From positions 1-51,593 of the forward strand of contig WQZB01000030.1 of assembly GCA_009780955.1 (NCBI GenBank): a stretch of DNA of 51,593 nucleotides, written 5' to 3'. Positions within the stretch are counted from its first letter, which is position 1; each line of letters opens with the position of its first letter. Made by a program: the position numbers and the translations under genes. This DNA is from Polyangiaceae bacterium. GTDB lineage: Bacteria > Myxococcota_A > Polyangia > Polyangiales > Polyangiaceae. Below are positions 34,507 to 43,208 of the stretch, one piece after another. The notes beneath the pieces were generated by a model. It worked only from the letters and a program-made list of their open reading frames with translations. It searched no databases and was not told the DNA's origin.

Positions 34507-35393
34507 GCCGCGTTCTCGCTTCGTGGCATTCGTGGTGTGCGTCGATAAAGCTTTGCGAGACCACGAAGCCATCGCAGGCGCTCGACCGCTGGATACCCCG
34601 CAACCGTTGCCCCGGCAGGCACGTCGCCAATCACGCCGCTTTTGGCAGCAATGCGCGCGCCATCGCCGATGCATAGGTGGTCGGCCACACCAACCTGGCC
34701 GCCCATGAGCACGCCGCGCCCGATGTGGACCGATCCGGCAATTCCCGTTTGCGCGGCGATGATGGTTCCTTGTCCGATCTCGCAGTTGTGGCCAACGTGG
34801 ACATGGGCGTCGAGCTTCACACCCCGGCGCACGATGGTGGGGCCGATGGTTCCTGCGGCGATGGTCGTCAGCGGCCCGATGTAGACGTCATCTTCAATGA
34901 CAACGCCGCCGAGCTGAGGGACTTGGCGCATGATGCCGTGGGGGCTCGCTACGAAACCGAACCCAGGTGCACCAATCACGGCGCCTGCGCCGATGGTGAC
35001 ACGCGAGCCAATGCGCACGCGCGACAGCACCACGGCGCCTTGCGCAAGGAAACTGCCTTCGCCAATGACGGGCGGCGTTTCCGGAGCGTTGCCTAAGTCG
35101 AGCAGCTCGGCGAGTGCCCATGCAGCGTGGGAATGCAACCATTTCGTTGCTTGCGTAATCTCGCTGCGAGTCGAGAGCTTTTCGGTCACGAGCAATTGCG
35201 CGCCGCGCGCCACGGCTGCATGTGCCTCGCCCAGGTATCGAGCGGAAAAAAGCGGAGTCAGATCTCCAGCACCCGCGTACTTTGCCGGGGCGATGCGCTC
35301 GACGAGACTCGCGCTGCTGCTGCCATGCACGGATCCACCATAGCGACCAACCAGGTCCGACAACGAATGCGGAGGAATCGGGATGCCGCTCAT
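34503..35393 (-). CDS. lpxD: UDP-3-O-acylglucosamine N-acyltransferase
   Basis: A 296-residue beta-helix protein from MSGIPIPPHS, shorter than the usual 340 or so. The N-terminal uridine-binding domain is compact (about 1-95). The hexapeptide core begins at VIGEGSFLAQGAVVLSRVRIG. The catalytic His lies in AHVHVGHNCEIGQGTIIAAQTGIAGS, matching the HNC block of E. coli LpxD. The tail is basic (LYRRTPRMPRSENAA) rather than the usual helical extension. The reading frame is open upstream through the family B and A repeats, but those codons are repeat-derived and were left out. The product adds the N-linked acyl chain in lipid A synthesis. Confidence 0.92.
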   Translation of the reverse strand: MSGIPIPPHSLSDLVGRYGGSVHGSSSASLVERIAPAKYAGAGDLTPLFSARYLGEAHAAVARGAQLLVTEKLSTRSEITQATKWLHSHAAWALAELLDLGNAPETPPVIGEGSFLAQGAVVLSRVRIGSRVTIGAGAVIGAPGFGFVASPHGIMRQVPQLGGVVIEDDVYIGPLTTIAAGTIGPTIVRRGVKLDAHVHVGHNCEIGQGTIIAAQTGIAGSVHIGRGVLMGGQVGVADHLCIGDGARIAAKSGVIGDVPAGATVAGYPAVERLRWLRGLAKLYRRTPRMPRSENAA

Positions 35394-35410
35394 GGGTAGG
35401 ACTGGCTGCC

Positions 35411-35495
35411 TAGACCGCTTTCGATTCGACGCGATCTCTTCGTTGGGGCCTGCGGTGTGTCGCGCGGTAGGGGCGCAGCATGCTGGCGCCCCTAC
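35411..35495. repeat. Family B and family A repeats between skp and lpxD
   Basis: Family B is at 35411-35446 (TAGACCGCTTTCGATTCGAC and onward to CGTTGG). A family A hairpin is at 35467-35495 (GTAGGGGCGC-AGCATGCT-GGCGCCCCTAC). Read on the reverse strand, the hairpin's GTAG gives the TAG stop of skp. The order B then A is the same as at 20871 and 30160. Confidence 0.85.
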
Positions 35496-36058
35496 TTCTT
35501 CGTGGCGGCGGGTGCCGGAGCGGCGCTGCCGCCTGCACCGCTGTTGTACATTTGGATGCACCTGTCGGTCAGATCGAGATCACCCCGCACATAGGCGACC
35601 GTGGCCTTGTCGACGACGAGGTCGATGTTCTCGCTCGTTGCGATGCGTTTGATGATGGCCATGACTTTCTCGAACACGGGATCGGTAAGCTCTTTCTGCT
35701 TTTTTTCGAGCTCTTTGTTGTATTCGAGAAATACTGCCTGAAGATCCATCATCTGCTTTTGCAAATCTTCGGCGCGCTTTTGGAGCGCGTCTTTCGACAA
35801 AACCTTGGCTTGCTTGTCGAGATCTTCACGTTGGCGCTGCAGATCGTTTTGCTTCTTGTTCAATTCTTGCTGGCGACTGTCGAACAGCTTTTTCAGCGTG
35901 GCTTGGGCGCGCAGGCCGTCTTCGGTATTGGCAACGGCGCGTTGTACGTCAACGACCGCCACCTTGGTTTGTGCGTTGGCGACGCTGGAAAAGAGAAAAA
36001 AGGCGAAGGCGAATGCCGCGGTGAGCAGGGTTGACAGAATGGTGCGGTGGCGAGTCAT
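35492..36058 (-). CDS. skp: Periplasmic chaperone Skp/OmpH
   Basis: The 188-residue precursor has a signal peptide ending at VANAQ (residue about 30). The core VAVVDVQRAVANTEDGLRAQATLKK is followed by a long coiled coil rich in Gln, Lys and Glu (about 55-120) that forms the tentacles, then the returning strand IDLVVDKATVAYVRGDLDLTD. The tail is Ala/Pro-rich. Skp escorts unfolded outer-membrane proteins to the Bam complex. It heads the skp-lpxD-fabZ-lpxA order common in Gram-negative bacteria, but bamA, which often precedes it, is not here; a + strand gene starts upstream instead. Confidence 0.93.
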   Translation of the reverse strand: MTRHRTILSTLLTAAFAFAFFLFSSVANAQTKVAVVDVQRAVANTEDGLRAQATLKKLFDSRQQELNKKQNDLQRQREDLDKQAKVLSKDALQKRAEDLQKQMMDLQAVFLEYNKELEKKQKELTDPVFEKVMAIIKRIATSENIDLVVDKATVAYVRGDLDLTDRCIQMYNSGAGGSAAPAPAATKK

Positions 36059-36133
36059 GGGAAGGCGGGGTAGCGAATGCGGCGCCCCGGGTCAAGCTGG
36101 TTGGCTCAGGCGATGGTGCGGGACCGTGCCTCG

Positions 36134-36165
36134 TTGACTTGTCGCACGCAATTCATGTCTATAAA
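36134..36165 (+). promoter_or_regulatory. Candidate promoter of the propeller lipoprotein gene
   Basis: TTGACT at 36134 is followed after 18-20 bp by TCTATAAA (TATAAA at 36160-36165). The distance to the first ATG (36174) is only 8 bp, which would make a near-leaderless transcript or favour the in-frame ATGs at 36192 or 36204. Confidence 0.4.
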
Positions 36166-36173
36166 AGACCACA

Positions 36174-37220
36174 ATGAGCGGCATTCGCAAAATGCGCAAC
36201 CGAATGGGGCGGCGAATCGCATGGGCGGTGATCTCTGCGCTTGGCGTTGCCGGCGGGATCCTTTTTGCGTGTGTGGGGCACGACGTGTCGCCTCCGGATG
36301 ACGGCGGCAGCGATGTGTATTCGGCTATCGATGTCGATGCAGGCGATGGGGATGGTGACGCAGAGGCGGGCCGGACGTGCAGCGCGTCGATGCCATTTGC
36401 GAGCGTACACGCACTCAATAGCATCAACACCACCGACTACGAAGAGTATGCGCCCACGCTCACGGCCGACGAGAAAACCATCGTTTTCGCGCGCGGGAAC
36501 AATCCAGCAGCGCAGCTTTACATCGCTACCCGAGCTTCTTTGGATGACGATTTTGGGGAGCCACAGCTCATCTCGGAACTCGTGAACTTTTCTGGTGCGC
36601 GGGACAACCGTGATCCCCAGATTTCTGCATCGGGCGACGATATGGTGTTTAACTCGAGCCCATCAGGCTATGTAACCTTCCAGATTTTCCGTGCGCATCG
36701 CGAAGACGGCGGCACGTTCGGAACTCCAACGCTGCTTCTTGCGGATTCGGGCCCGAATACCTCGCGTCCTTTTTTGACGAGCGACGGAAGCGAGCTCTTT
36801 TTCTCGAGCACCCGCAACAGCGACGCCGGGCAATTCCAAATTTACCGATCTTCCTTGAATTCCGATGGTGTCGCGAACGATCCAGTGCCTGTTCCGGAGC
36901 TCGATGTCTCTGGCGAGAATGGCTATCCCGTTCTCAGCCAAGATGGGCTCACCATGTATTTTGCGTCCACACGCCCATGCCCAACGACTGCCCGTTATCA
37001 GCTACGGCCTTATGTGACCTCGCGACCAACACGCGACGATCCATTTGATGCCGGTCCCCTTCCTGTCGATCCATTTGGCGGCAGTCCGACACCCGCAAGC
37101 ACGTGCGTCAGCACCGCAATGACAACTGCCTACCCTGGCTGGCTTTCCACAGACGGTTGCCGATTGTATTTCGATACCGATATGTACGGGCTCGCCGATA
37201 TTTACGTTGCCTACAAGTAG
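36174..37220 (+). CDS. Lipoprotein with WD40-like (PD40) beta-propeller repeats
   Basis: The product has 348 residues from the first ATG. A signal sequence ends in lipobox LFAC (Cys33), then comes an Asp/Gly-rich linker of about 35 residues. The rest contains at least five PD40-type blades: EEYAPTLTADEKTIVFAR, NRDPQISASGDDMVFNS, TSRPFLTSDGSELFFSST, NGYPVLSQDGLTMYFAST and AYPGWLSTDGCRLYFDTD. Proteins of this form are TolB-like propellers that bind partner proteins at the outer membrane; many copies occur in Polyangia. ATGs at 36192 and 36204 are possible starts given the promoter position. Confidence 0.82.
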   Translation: MSGIRKMRNRMGRRIAWAVISALGVAGGILFACVGHDVSPPDDGGSDVYSAIDVDAGDGDGDAEAGRTCSASMPFASVHALNSINTTDYEEYAPTLTADEKTIVFARGNNPAAQLYIATRASLDDDFGEPQLISELVNFSGARDNRDPQISASGDDMVFNSSPSGYVTFQIFRAHREDGGTFGTPTLLLADSGPNTSRPFLTSDGSELFFSSTRNSDAGQFQIYRSSLNSDGVANDPVPVPELDVSGENGYPVLSQDGLTMYFASTRPCPTTARYQLRPYVTSRPTRDDPFDAGPLPVDPFGGSPTPASTCVSTAMTTAYPGWLSTDGCRLYFDTDMYGLADIYVAYK

Positions 37221-37255
37221 CGCGACCGCCCAGCACGAAGTTTTGGACTGCCCCT

Positions 37256-38296
37256 TCAAGCTGTCTCGCGCCCCGCCTCAACATCCACTTGCACGGTGAC
37301 ATATTTGACGTGAAACCGCGCGCGGACAAAATCATTGATTCGTGTGCTCAGCGCCGGATCGGAGCCGTCGGCAAGGATATGCACGGTAACGGCGTCGTGC
37401 CCGGTGCCAAGCGACCAAATATGGAGCGCGTGAAGGTGGATGACGCCGGGATGCTCCAGAATGGCGCGCTTCATCGTTGCCACGCTGAGGCGCATGGGCA
37501 CCGCCTCGAGCAGCACCATGCCCGCGTCGCGTAGCAGGCGGGCCGCGCCAACCAAGAGGATGGCAACCACGAAAAGGCTTGCGAGCGGGTCAACCATGGC
37601 AGGAGCCCCCACGCGCATTGCAAGGCCGGCAACGAACGCCGCAAGCGATCCAAGTGCATCGCCAAGAAGGTGAAGCCAGGCCCCTCGCAGGTTCAAGTGG
37701 TGCCCGTGAGCGTCTGCGTGGTGTTCATCGTGTTCGCCGTTTTCACCGTGCGCATGCGCATCCCCGTGTTCGTGCGCGTGCTCGCACCCACGTTCATGTC
37801 CATGCTCGTGTTCGTGCGCGTGCGCGTGCGTGTGGCCCATCACACCATGCAGCAGCCATGCGCTCACGCCGTTGACCACGAGCGCCGCGCTCGCCACAAG
37901 GAGTAGCAGCTCTGATTTTGGCTGCGTTGTGCTGCCCAAGTCTCTCACTGCATCGCGCACGAGCTCGATGGCCACGCCAACGACAAGAATGCCATTCACG
38001 AGCGCTGCCATCGACTCCGCGCGCCGCATGCCGAACGTGAACCTGCTATTCGGGCGCGCCGAGGCCACTTTCATGGCCACAAGGCTGATGCCCATCGCAA
38101 AAACGTCCATCAAAAGATGGAGCGCGTCGGCCTCGAGGACGTCGCTGCGCGCGGCTTTTGCCCCCATGAATTCGAAGACGAAGAAAACTGCGATGAGGAC
38201 GAGAACCCAAGAGAGCCTCTTCGCCTGTTTGCGCTCGGTCGGCGAGGGAAGGGACACGTGAGAAAGTTCTGCGCTCATGCTGTTTTCAGTCGTCAT
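37256..38296 (-). CDS. Cation diffusion facilitator (Zn/Co/Cd exporter)
   Basis: A six-helix membrane protein of 346 residues from the CzcD/ZitB branch. The metal site is visible as two HxxxD motifs: His60/Asp64 (ALHLLMDV) in the second helix and His209/Asp213 (WLHLLGDA) in the fifth. Residues about 155-200 form a long His/Glu/Asp loop (HTHAHAHEHEHGHERG and onward) typical of zinc transporters. The C-terminal domain (VIHLHALHIWSLGTGHDAVTVHI) is the cytoplasmic dimerisation part. The ATG at 38296 overlaps the end of hrcA by 11 bp; an alternative is 38278. Confidence 0.92.
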   Translation of the reverse strand: MTTENSMSAELSHVSLPSPTERKQAKRLSWVLVLIAVFFVFEFMGAKAARSDVLEADALHLLMDVFAMGISLVAMKVASARPNSRFTFGMRRAESMAALVNGILVVGVAIELVRDAVRDLGSTTQPKSELLLLVASAALVVNGVSAWLLHGVMGHTHAHAHEHEHGHERGCEHAHEHGDAHAHGENGEHDEHHADAHGHHLNLRGAWLHLLGDALGSLAAFVAGLAMRVGAPAMVDPLASLFVVAILLVGAARLLRDAGMVLLEAVPMRLSVATMKRAILEHPGVIHLHALHIWSLGTGHDAVTVHILADGSDPALSTRINDFVRARFHVKYVTVQVDVEAGRETA

Positions 38297-39350
38297 CGGC
38301 CTTGTCGGCTCGGCGTTCGATGACCGAGCTCATGGCATTCGCTGTGGCCGTTACGAGTGGGACTACCTTCGGATAGTCCATGCGTGTTGGTCCGATGACG
38401 CCGACCGAGCCGGCGGCCTTGTCTTGATTCTTGTAGCTTGCACCAACGATGGAAAGCTGGCCGCCGGCAAGGTTGCCTGCCTCGTGGCCAACCACGACGA
38501 CCATGCTGTTGGCGGCGATCATGCTGTTGGCGGCCAGCGTTGCATCAAGTAGCCGTACGATGCCGTCGGCTTCGTCCAGGGCGCTGACGACATCTTTGAG
38601 TCCCTCGGCGTTGGAGAATTCGCCGAGCAATTTCGAGCGCCCTTCGATGACAACGTCCACGCCGGCGTCGGCGGCCTCGGCAACGGCCGCTTCGCCGAGC
38701 TCAAAAGCAAATTTGCGCACGGCGTCGTGCTCGGCAACGCTTGCGCGCTTTGTTCGTGCGAACAGATCGCGAAGCTCGCCGAGCGTGCGCCCCTCGATGA
38801 CACTGTCGAGGATGTTATGCACCGTGATGAGTTCTTGTTCCTCGATGGTTGCTTTGAGAAAGCGATTCTGGACACTTCCGTTTGCCATGACGAGCACTGC
38901 GAGAAGCTCGCCCGGCATGGTGCGGATGAAGCGCAGGTGCTTGAGCCGTAGCGACTCGGCTCGCGGAGAAACAACGACGGCTGCCGTGCCTGCAAGGTCT
39001 GACAAGAGCTTGCCCGTTTCTCGAAGAAAGTTGGGCCCCGGCTCGATTTCCGAAAACCTGAGGAGGATGCTCGCGTTCTGTTCGTCGGTGAGCTTTCCTA
39101 CAACCATCATGGCATCGATGAAGAGACGAAATGCCTTGTCGGTTGGCACTCGCCCGGCGCTCGTGTGCGGCTGATGAAGCAAACCGAGCTCTTCGAGATC
39201 GGACAGAACGTTGCGAATGCTTGCGGGCGATAGCTTGATGCCCTTCTTGGAGAGCGTGCGCGATCCAACGGGCTGCCCCGAAGCAACAAACTCGGTAATG
39301 CACGCATAGAGGATCTGTCTGGCTCGTTGCGACAAATCCAACATCGGCAT
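38286..39350 (-). CDS. hrcA: Heat-inducible transcription repressor HrcA
   Basis: The 354-residue protein starts with the winged-helix DNA-binding domain (LDLSQRARQILYACITEFVASG, then PVGSRTLSKKGIKLSPASIRNVLSDLEELGLLHQPHTSAGRVPTDKAFR), followed by the GAF-like and insertion domains of HrcA. It normally represses groESL and dnaK through CIRCE operators. None of grpE, dnaK or dnaJ is in the window, so the gene is detached from its usual cluster. A short tandem duplication (AANSM-IAANSM, 18 bp repeated near 38510-38535) lies in the C-terminal part. No CIRCE site is evident upstream. Confidence 0.94.
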   Translation of the reverse strand: MPMLDLSQRARQILYACITEFVASGQPVGSRTLSKKGIKLSPASIRNVLSDLEELGLLHQPHTSAGRVPTDKAFRLFIDAMMVVGKLTDEQNASILLRFSEIEPGPNFLRETGKLLSDLAGTAAVVVSPRAESLRLKHLRFIRTMPGELLAVLVMANGSVQNRFLKATIEEQELITVHNILDSVIEGRTLGELRDLFARTKRASVAEHDAVRKFAFELGEAAVAEAADAGVDVVIEGRSKLLGEFSNAEGLKDVVSALDEADGIVRLLDATLAANSMIAANSMVVVVGHEAGNLAGGQLSIVGASYKNQDKAAGSVGVIGPTRMDYPKVVPLVTATANAMSSVIERRADKADDD

Positions 39351-39425
39351 TGAGCTTAGCAGAGCGCTTGGGAGTTTCTTACGATTTGCCGTTTTGGGAC
39401 ATGTTGGCCTGTACGCGGCTTTTGT

Positions 39426-41036
39426 TCACGCCTTTCCGTGCATCCATGCCTTCAGAAGCGGTGTCGTCGCCACGAGCAGCAACGCGGGCCCCATCGAGCT
39501 TAGAACGAGGAAGGCGTAGATTGGCGTGTGAACTTGCTTGAGCATCGATTCGAGCGTGCCTGCGAAGTAGTTTGCAACGGCTGATGAACCGAGCCAAAGG
39601 CCCATGGCGAGCGACGAGGCGCGAGGCGGGGCAAGCTTGGTGACCATCGATAGACCAATGGGTGACAGGCAAAGTTCACCCATCGTGTGAATGACGTACA
39701 CGGAGAATAGCCACGCTGCGCTCGCTTTCGCGCCTGCTCCTACGGCGAGCTTTTGGCCAATGAAAAGAACGAGGAAGCCGAAGCCAAGCAAGACCATGCC
39801 GAGTGCCATCTTCGTGGGTGTGGTTGTGCGGTATTTGCCCGAATCGAGCTTGCTCCACACATTCGAGAACGTGGGCGCGAGAGCCACAATCACGAGCGGG
39901 TTGATTGCCTGAAATTGCGAGGCCGGAATGTTCGTCGTGCTGCCGGTGATAAGGTTGTACGCGCCAAGGCCAAGGGCCACGACGCCGAGAGCCACGAACA
40001 TGCCTGTGAGCGCAAGCCAGAGAGCCACTCCGCTTGCTTCGCTTTTCGTCGAACGGCGAAAGTTGTACGCGCACGCGAAGACGAACGCGGCGATGAGCAG
40101 CATTCCCATTCCGCCAACGTTGCGTTCGGTTTGCTCGTCGGCAAAGAGCGTCATCGTTCCGCCGGCCTGCTCGAATCCCATCCAGAAGAAAATGTTGAAT
40201 ATACATAGAATGAGGATGACGAGGATCTGTTGCGCTTCTTGGGCGGTCGAGCCGCGAAAGAGTTGAACGAGGATGGTGCCGGCGGCAACGCCAATTGCCG
40301 CGGCCTTGAACCACCAGCCCATCACGCCGAGAATGGGCCCAAGGAAGTTCCACGAATAGAGAATTCCCCACACGAGCGCGCACGTGCTTGCGGCCCAAAG
40401 AGCCACGCTCATGTAATCGCGTGCCTCACTCCCCGACGGCGGCAGACCTGCCCGACCGAGATGCTTCTGACCCACCGCAAACTGCACGAGACCAACCGCC
40501 ATGCCGAGCGCTGCGAAGCCGAAGCCGAGCGGGTAGGCGATGGTTTCGCCGAGCGTTCCGCAGACAATGGGTGACCAGAGTGCACCAAGATTGATACCCA
40601 TATAAAAAATGGTAAACGCGCCATCGCGCCGGCTGTCGCCTTCGCGATAAAGGCCGCCAACCATCGTCGATATATTGGGCTTGAAAAAGCCATTGCCAGC
40701 AATGAGCAGGCCAAGCGCCAAGTGCAAGAGCGGCGGGAACATGAGCGCGATTTGCCCGAGCGCCATGACAATGCCGCCGATGAGCACCGCTTTGCGGCGG
40801 CCTAGTACTTTGTCGGCGAGGATGCCGCCAACCAGCGGCGTGAGATACACGAGGCTCGTGTAGACGGCGTAGAGTTCGAGGGCGTGACGGCGATCGAGTT
40901 TGATTTGATTGACGAGATACAGGACAAGAAGCGCCCTCATTCCATAATAAGAAAAGCGCTCCCATGCTTCGGTGCCGAAAAGCGTGTACAGTCCCCGCGG
41001 GTGACCTTCGTTTGCAATTGCCTTTTGATTCGTCAT
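39426..41036 (-). CDS. POT-family proton-coupled oligopeptide transporter
   Basis: From MTNQKAIANE (41036) the protein has 536 residues and about 14 membrane helices. The proton/peptide motif of the family, EAWERFSYYGMR, is in the first helix. GFFKPNISTMVGGLY (the PTR2 signature) and FTIFYMGINLGALWSP follow, as do IGQ-like and GELCLSPIGLSMVTKLAP in the C-terminal half. Such carriers import di- and tripeptides with protons, fitting a proteolytic life style. The frame continues upstream to 41084, but the added residues are not conserved. Confidence 0.92.
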   Translation of the reverse strand: MTNQKAIANEGHPRGLYTLFGTEAWERFSYYGMRALLVLYLVNQIKLDRRHALELYAVYTSLVYLTPLVGGILADKVLGRRKAVLIGGIVMALGQIALMFPPLLHLALGLLIAGNGFFKPNISTMVGGLYREGDSRRDGAFTIFYMGINLGALWSPIVCGTLGETIAYPLGFGFAALGMAVGLVQFAVGQKHLGRAGLPPSGSEARDYMSVALWAASTCALVWGILYSWNFLGPILGVMGWWFKAAAIGVAAGTILVQLFRGSTAQEAQQILVILILCIFNIFFWMGFEQAGGTMTLFADEQTERNVGGMGMLLIAAFVFACAYNFRRSTKSEASGVALWLALTGMFVALGVVALGLGAYNLITGSTTNIPASQFQAINPLVIVALAPTFSNVWSKLDSGKYRTTTPTKMALGMVLLGFGFLVLFIGQKLAVGAGAKASAAWLFSVYVIHTMGELCLSPIGLSMVTKLAPPRASSLAMGLWLGSSAVANYFAGTLESMLKQVHTPIYAFLVLSSMGPALLLVATTPLLKAWMHGKA

Positions 41037-41091
41037 GATGATTTCGATAGGCGCTGGCTTTTGATACTTCGGCGCATTGTACATTGCGATG

Positions 41092-42105
41092 TCATCGCTT
41101 CAGCGAATCGAGCATCTGTTCCATGTCTTCTGGCAGCGGCGATGTCCACCGCATGGCGCGCTCGGTTGCGGGGTGAACCAAGCCGAGCTCGCCAGCGTGA
41201 AGCATGAGACGCGGCGCGATCATGACCCCGTCCCCGTAGGCGCGTACGTAGTCGCGCGAATAAACGCGGTCGCCAAGGACAGGGTGTCCTGACTCCGCCA
41301 GGTGGATGCGGATTTGGTGGGTGCGTCCTGTCTCGAGGCGGCACGACACCAGCGTGCACGGCTGCCCTGCGACCGTGCCAGGCAGGTGCGCCATGATCTC
41401 GACGTGGGTGATGGCAAGCTGCGTTTTTTCCGAGCCGATAGGCTTTTGGCGGCCGTGGCGTTGCTCGACCGATCCGCGCAAACCGTCGCCGCGATTCGCG
41501 ACGAAGTGTGAGCGGAAGGTGCCGCCGCGCGCTTCGCCCATCACAATCGCGAAGTAACGCCGATCGATGGTGTGGGCGCGAAAGGCCTGCATAAGGTTTT
41601 TTTTCGCGACCCAGCTCCGCGTGAAAACGATGAGGCCCGAGGTTTCCTTGTCGAGCCGGTGAACGACGCCGAGCGAAGGAGGAACGCTTCTCGGGCTCCG
41701 CTCGCGTCGAGCAAGAAGAGCCCGTACACGTTCGATGAGTGTGGCCTTGTCGCCGGGTTGCGTACGCTTGGCGATCGACGCGCCCATGCCGTCAGGGTCG
41801 AACGGCACGGTGCTCACACCGGCGGGCTTGTCAACAACGACAAGGTGGGAGTCGGCGAAAACGAGCGCGCCATCGGCAAGGTCATTCGGAAGAGGGCCGC
41901 GCGCAGCTGGATCGAAGGCGATTGTGGCTCCTTTCCGAACGCGCGTAATCGGGTTAGTTATTGTTTGACCATCGACAGCTATCTTCCCTCGACGCACAAG
42001 CTCTCTCGCGCGACCCCATGTAAGTCCAAAGAGCGTACGAACTGCCGCATCGAGCGCAGAGCCCGCGAGTTCTTCGGAGATCGAGCAAATTGAGCCTCGG
42101 TGCAT
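41092..42105 (-). CDS. RluD/RluC-type pseudouridine synthase with S4 domain
   Basis: The product from 42105 has 337 residues. An S4-like RNA-binding domain is at about 20-75 (LFGLTWGRARELVRRGKIAVDG). The catalytic core has the HRLDKETSGL motif with the essential Asp, the block RYFAIVMGEA and the terminal TGRTHQIRIHLAESGHPVLGD. These enzymes convert uridine to pseudouridine in 23S rRNA; the exact target cannot be told. The open frame continues to 42621 across the divergent response-regulator gene and was trimmed. Sixty bp separate the two divergent starts. Confidence 0.9.
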   Translation of the reverse strand: MHRGSICSISEELAGSALDAAVRTLFGLTWGRARELVRRGKIAVDGQTITNPITRVRKGATIAFDPAARGPLPNDLADGALVFADSHLVVVDKPAGVSTVPFDPDGMGASIAKRTQPGDKATLIERVRALLARRERSPRSVPPSLGVVHRLDKETSGLIVFTRSWVAKKNLMQAFRAHTIDRRYFAIVMGEARGGTFRSHFVANRGDGLRGSVEQRHGRQKPIGSEKTQLAITHVEIMAHLPGTVAGQPCTLVSCRLETGRTHQIRIHLAESGHPVLGDRVYSRDYVRAYGDGVMIAPRLMLHAGELGLVHPATERAMRWTSPLPEDMEQMLDSLKR

Positions 42106-42165
42106 TGGCAGGTAGCTTGACACGACCCATGCCACCTCAGCACAATCGATTCTCGGAGATCCCCA

Positions 42166-42987
42166 GTGGCCAAGACCCTCCTTGCAGTTGACGACAGCGC
42201 AACGATGCGCAAAGTCCTCGAAATTACGTTCAGCGGTGAAGATTTTCGAGTCATTACCGCAGAAAATTCGCAGGCTGCCTACGGCAAGCTCGCAGAGAGC
42301 CCGGCGGTTATCGTCGTCGACACTGTGCTCGGCGGAGAAGATGGCTATGCCGTTGCGAAAGAACTTCATTGGCGAAGCCCTGACGCCGCGATCATTCTGC
42401 TCGCGAGTCGGTATAGTCCGTACGACTTGGCGCGTGGTCGCGACGCTGGCGCCGACGATTGGGCCGACAAGCCGTTCGACACGCAGCAGCTCATCGACAA
42501 GGTTCGCAAGATTGTTCACGCGAAGGAAGCCAGCGGGGGCAGAGGCGTGCAGGTTACCCCCGGCGGTCATCCTTACCGTGAGCGCGCACCCGCGATGCCG
42601 CCGCCCATTCCGTCTTCGCATCCGTATCCTGTTGCGGCGCGACCGGCTACTGGGGCGTCTGCTCGGGCACCGGTTGGTGCTGCGCAGCCATCCACGCGGT
42701 CAGCAACGAGCACACTCGTTTTCGGTGACGGCCAGCAGGCCCCACCGCCGTTGCCAACGTCTGCGGCTTCACAGCCACATCCCGTATCAGCAGCAGCGCC
42801 TGCGATTGCGAGCGCGATCAATGGGCAGCTCGGAGCCAAGCTTAGCGAGCTCGGGCTCACGCCCGCGCAAGCAGAGGCCGTTCTGGCGCTGTCACGGCAA
42901 GTTGTCGAACGCGTTGTTTGGGAGGTCGTTCCGCAACTCGCCGAGACAATGATCAAAGAAGAAATCACTCGCCTTACGAAGGAGTGA
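42166..42987 (+). CDS. Response regulator receiver protein with C-terminal helical motif
   Basis: GTG start with GGAG about 8 bp upstream; 273 residues. The receiver domain (about 1-118) has the acidic pair Asp9/Asp10, phospho-acceptor Asp52, switch residue Ser81 and Lys102 in DKPFD. A long Pro/Ala/Ser linker (about 125-215) follows. The last 50 residues (LTPAQAEAVLALSRQVVERVVWEVVPQLAETMIKEEITRL) are a conserved helical tail known from deltaproteobacterial regulators and may mediate protein contacts. There is no DNA-binding domain. No histidine kinase is adjacent, so it is an orphan regulator. Confidence 0.9.
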   Translation: MAKTLLAVDDSATMRKVLEITFSGEDFRVITAENSQAAYGKLAESPAVIVVDTVLGGEDGYAVAKELHWRSPDAAIILLASRYSPYDLARGRDAGADDWADKPFDTQQLIDKVRKIVHAKEASGGRGVQVTPGGHPYRERAPAMPPPIPSSHPYPVAARPATGASARAPVGAAQPSTRSATSTLVFGDGQQAPPPLPTSAASQPHPVSAAAPAIASAINGQLGAKLSELGLTPAQAEAVLALSRQVVERVVWEVVPQLAETMIKEEITRLTKE

Positions 42988-43000
42988 CGGGCAGGAGCCC

Positions 43001-43184
43001 TGAGAGCATGTTTACCAGCCTGCTGCGCGCCGCGATGGCCTTCGTTGGGCCCTGCGGTGCCTGCGCACGTACCACAACGTACGCTTACGCGGGCTCCTCG
43101 GTCCCGCCTTGGCCTCGCGTCGCTCGCGACGCCTGGTAAACATGCTCTGAGAGCATGCTTCGACGGCTGTCGAACACGCTCTCA
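43001..43184. repeat. Intact family C foldback element plus a small derivative
   Basis: 43001-43150 is bounded by inverted repeats (TGAGAGCATGTTTACCAG and its near-complement CTGGTAAACATGCTCTGA) and is 150 bp long, the same as the copy in the FHA gene. Immediately after it, 43150-43184 forms a short hairpin from GAGAGCATGCTTCGAC and GTCGAACACGCTCTC, the other arm variant. It fills the gap between the response regulator and valS and ends 25 bp before the valS start. Confidence 0.82.
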
Positions 43185-43208
43185 GCGTTGTGGTAATTGC
43201 CGTGGCCT

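Noticed and set aside
35394..35561. Upstream extension of lpxD giving EIASNRKRS and a Cys-rich start
   Set aside because: These codons come from the family B and A repeats and would overlap the skp gene; the LpxD domain begins at 35393.
39351..39425. CIRCE operator upstream of hrcA
   Set aside because: TTAGCAGAG and GAGTTTCTT are seen, but both halves deviate at several positions and the spacing is 7 rather than 9.
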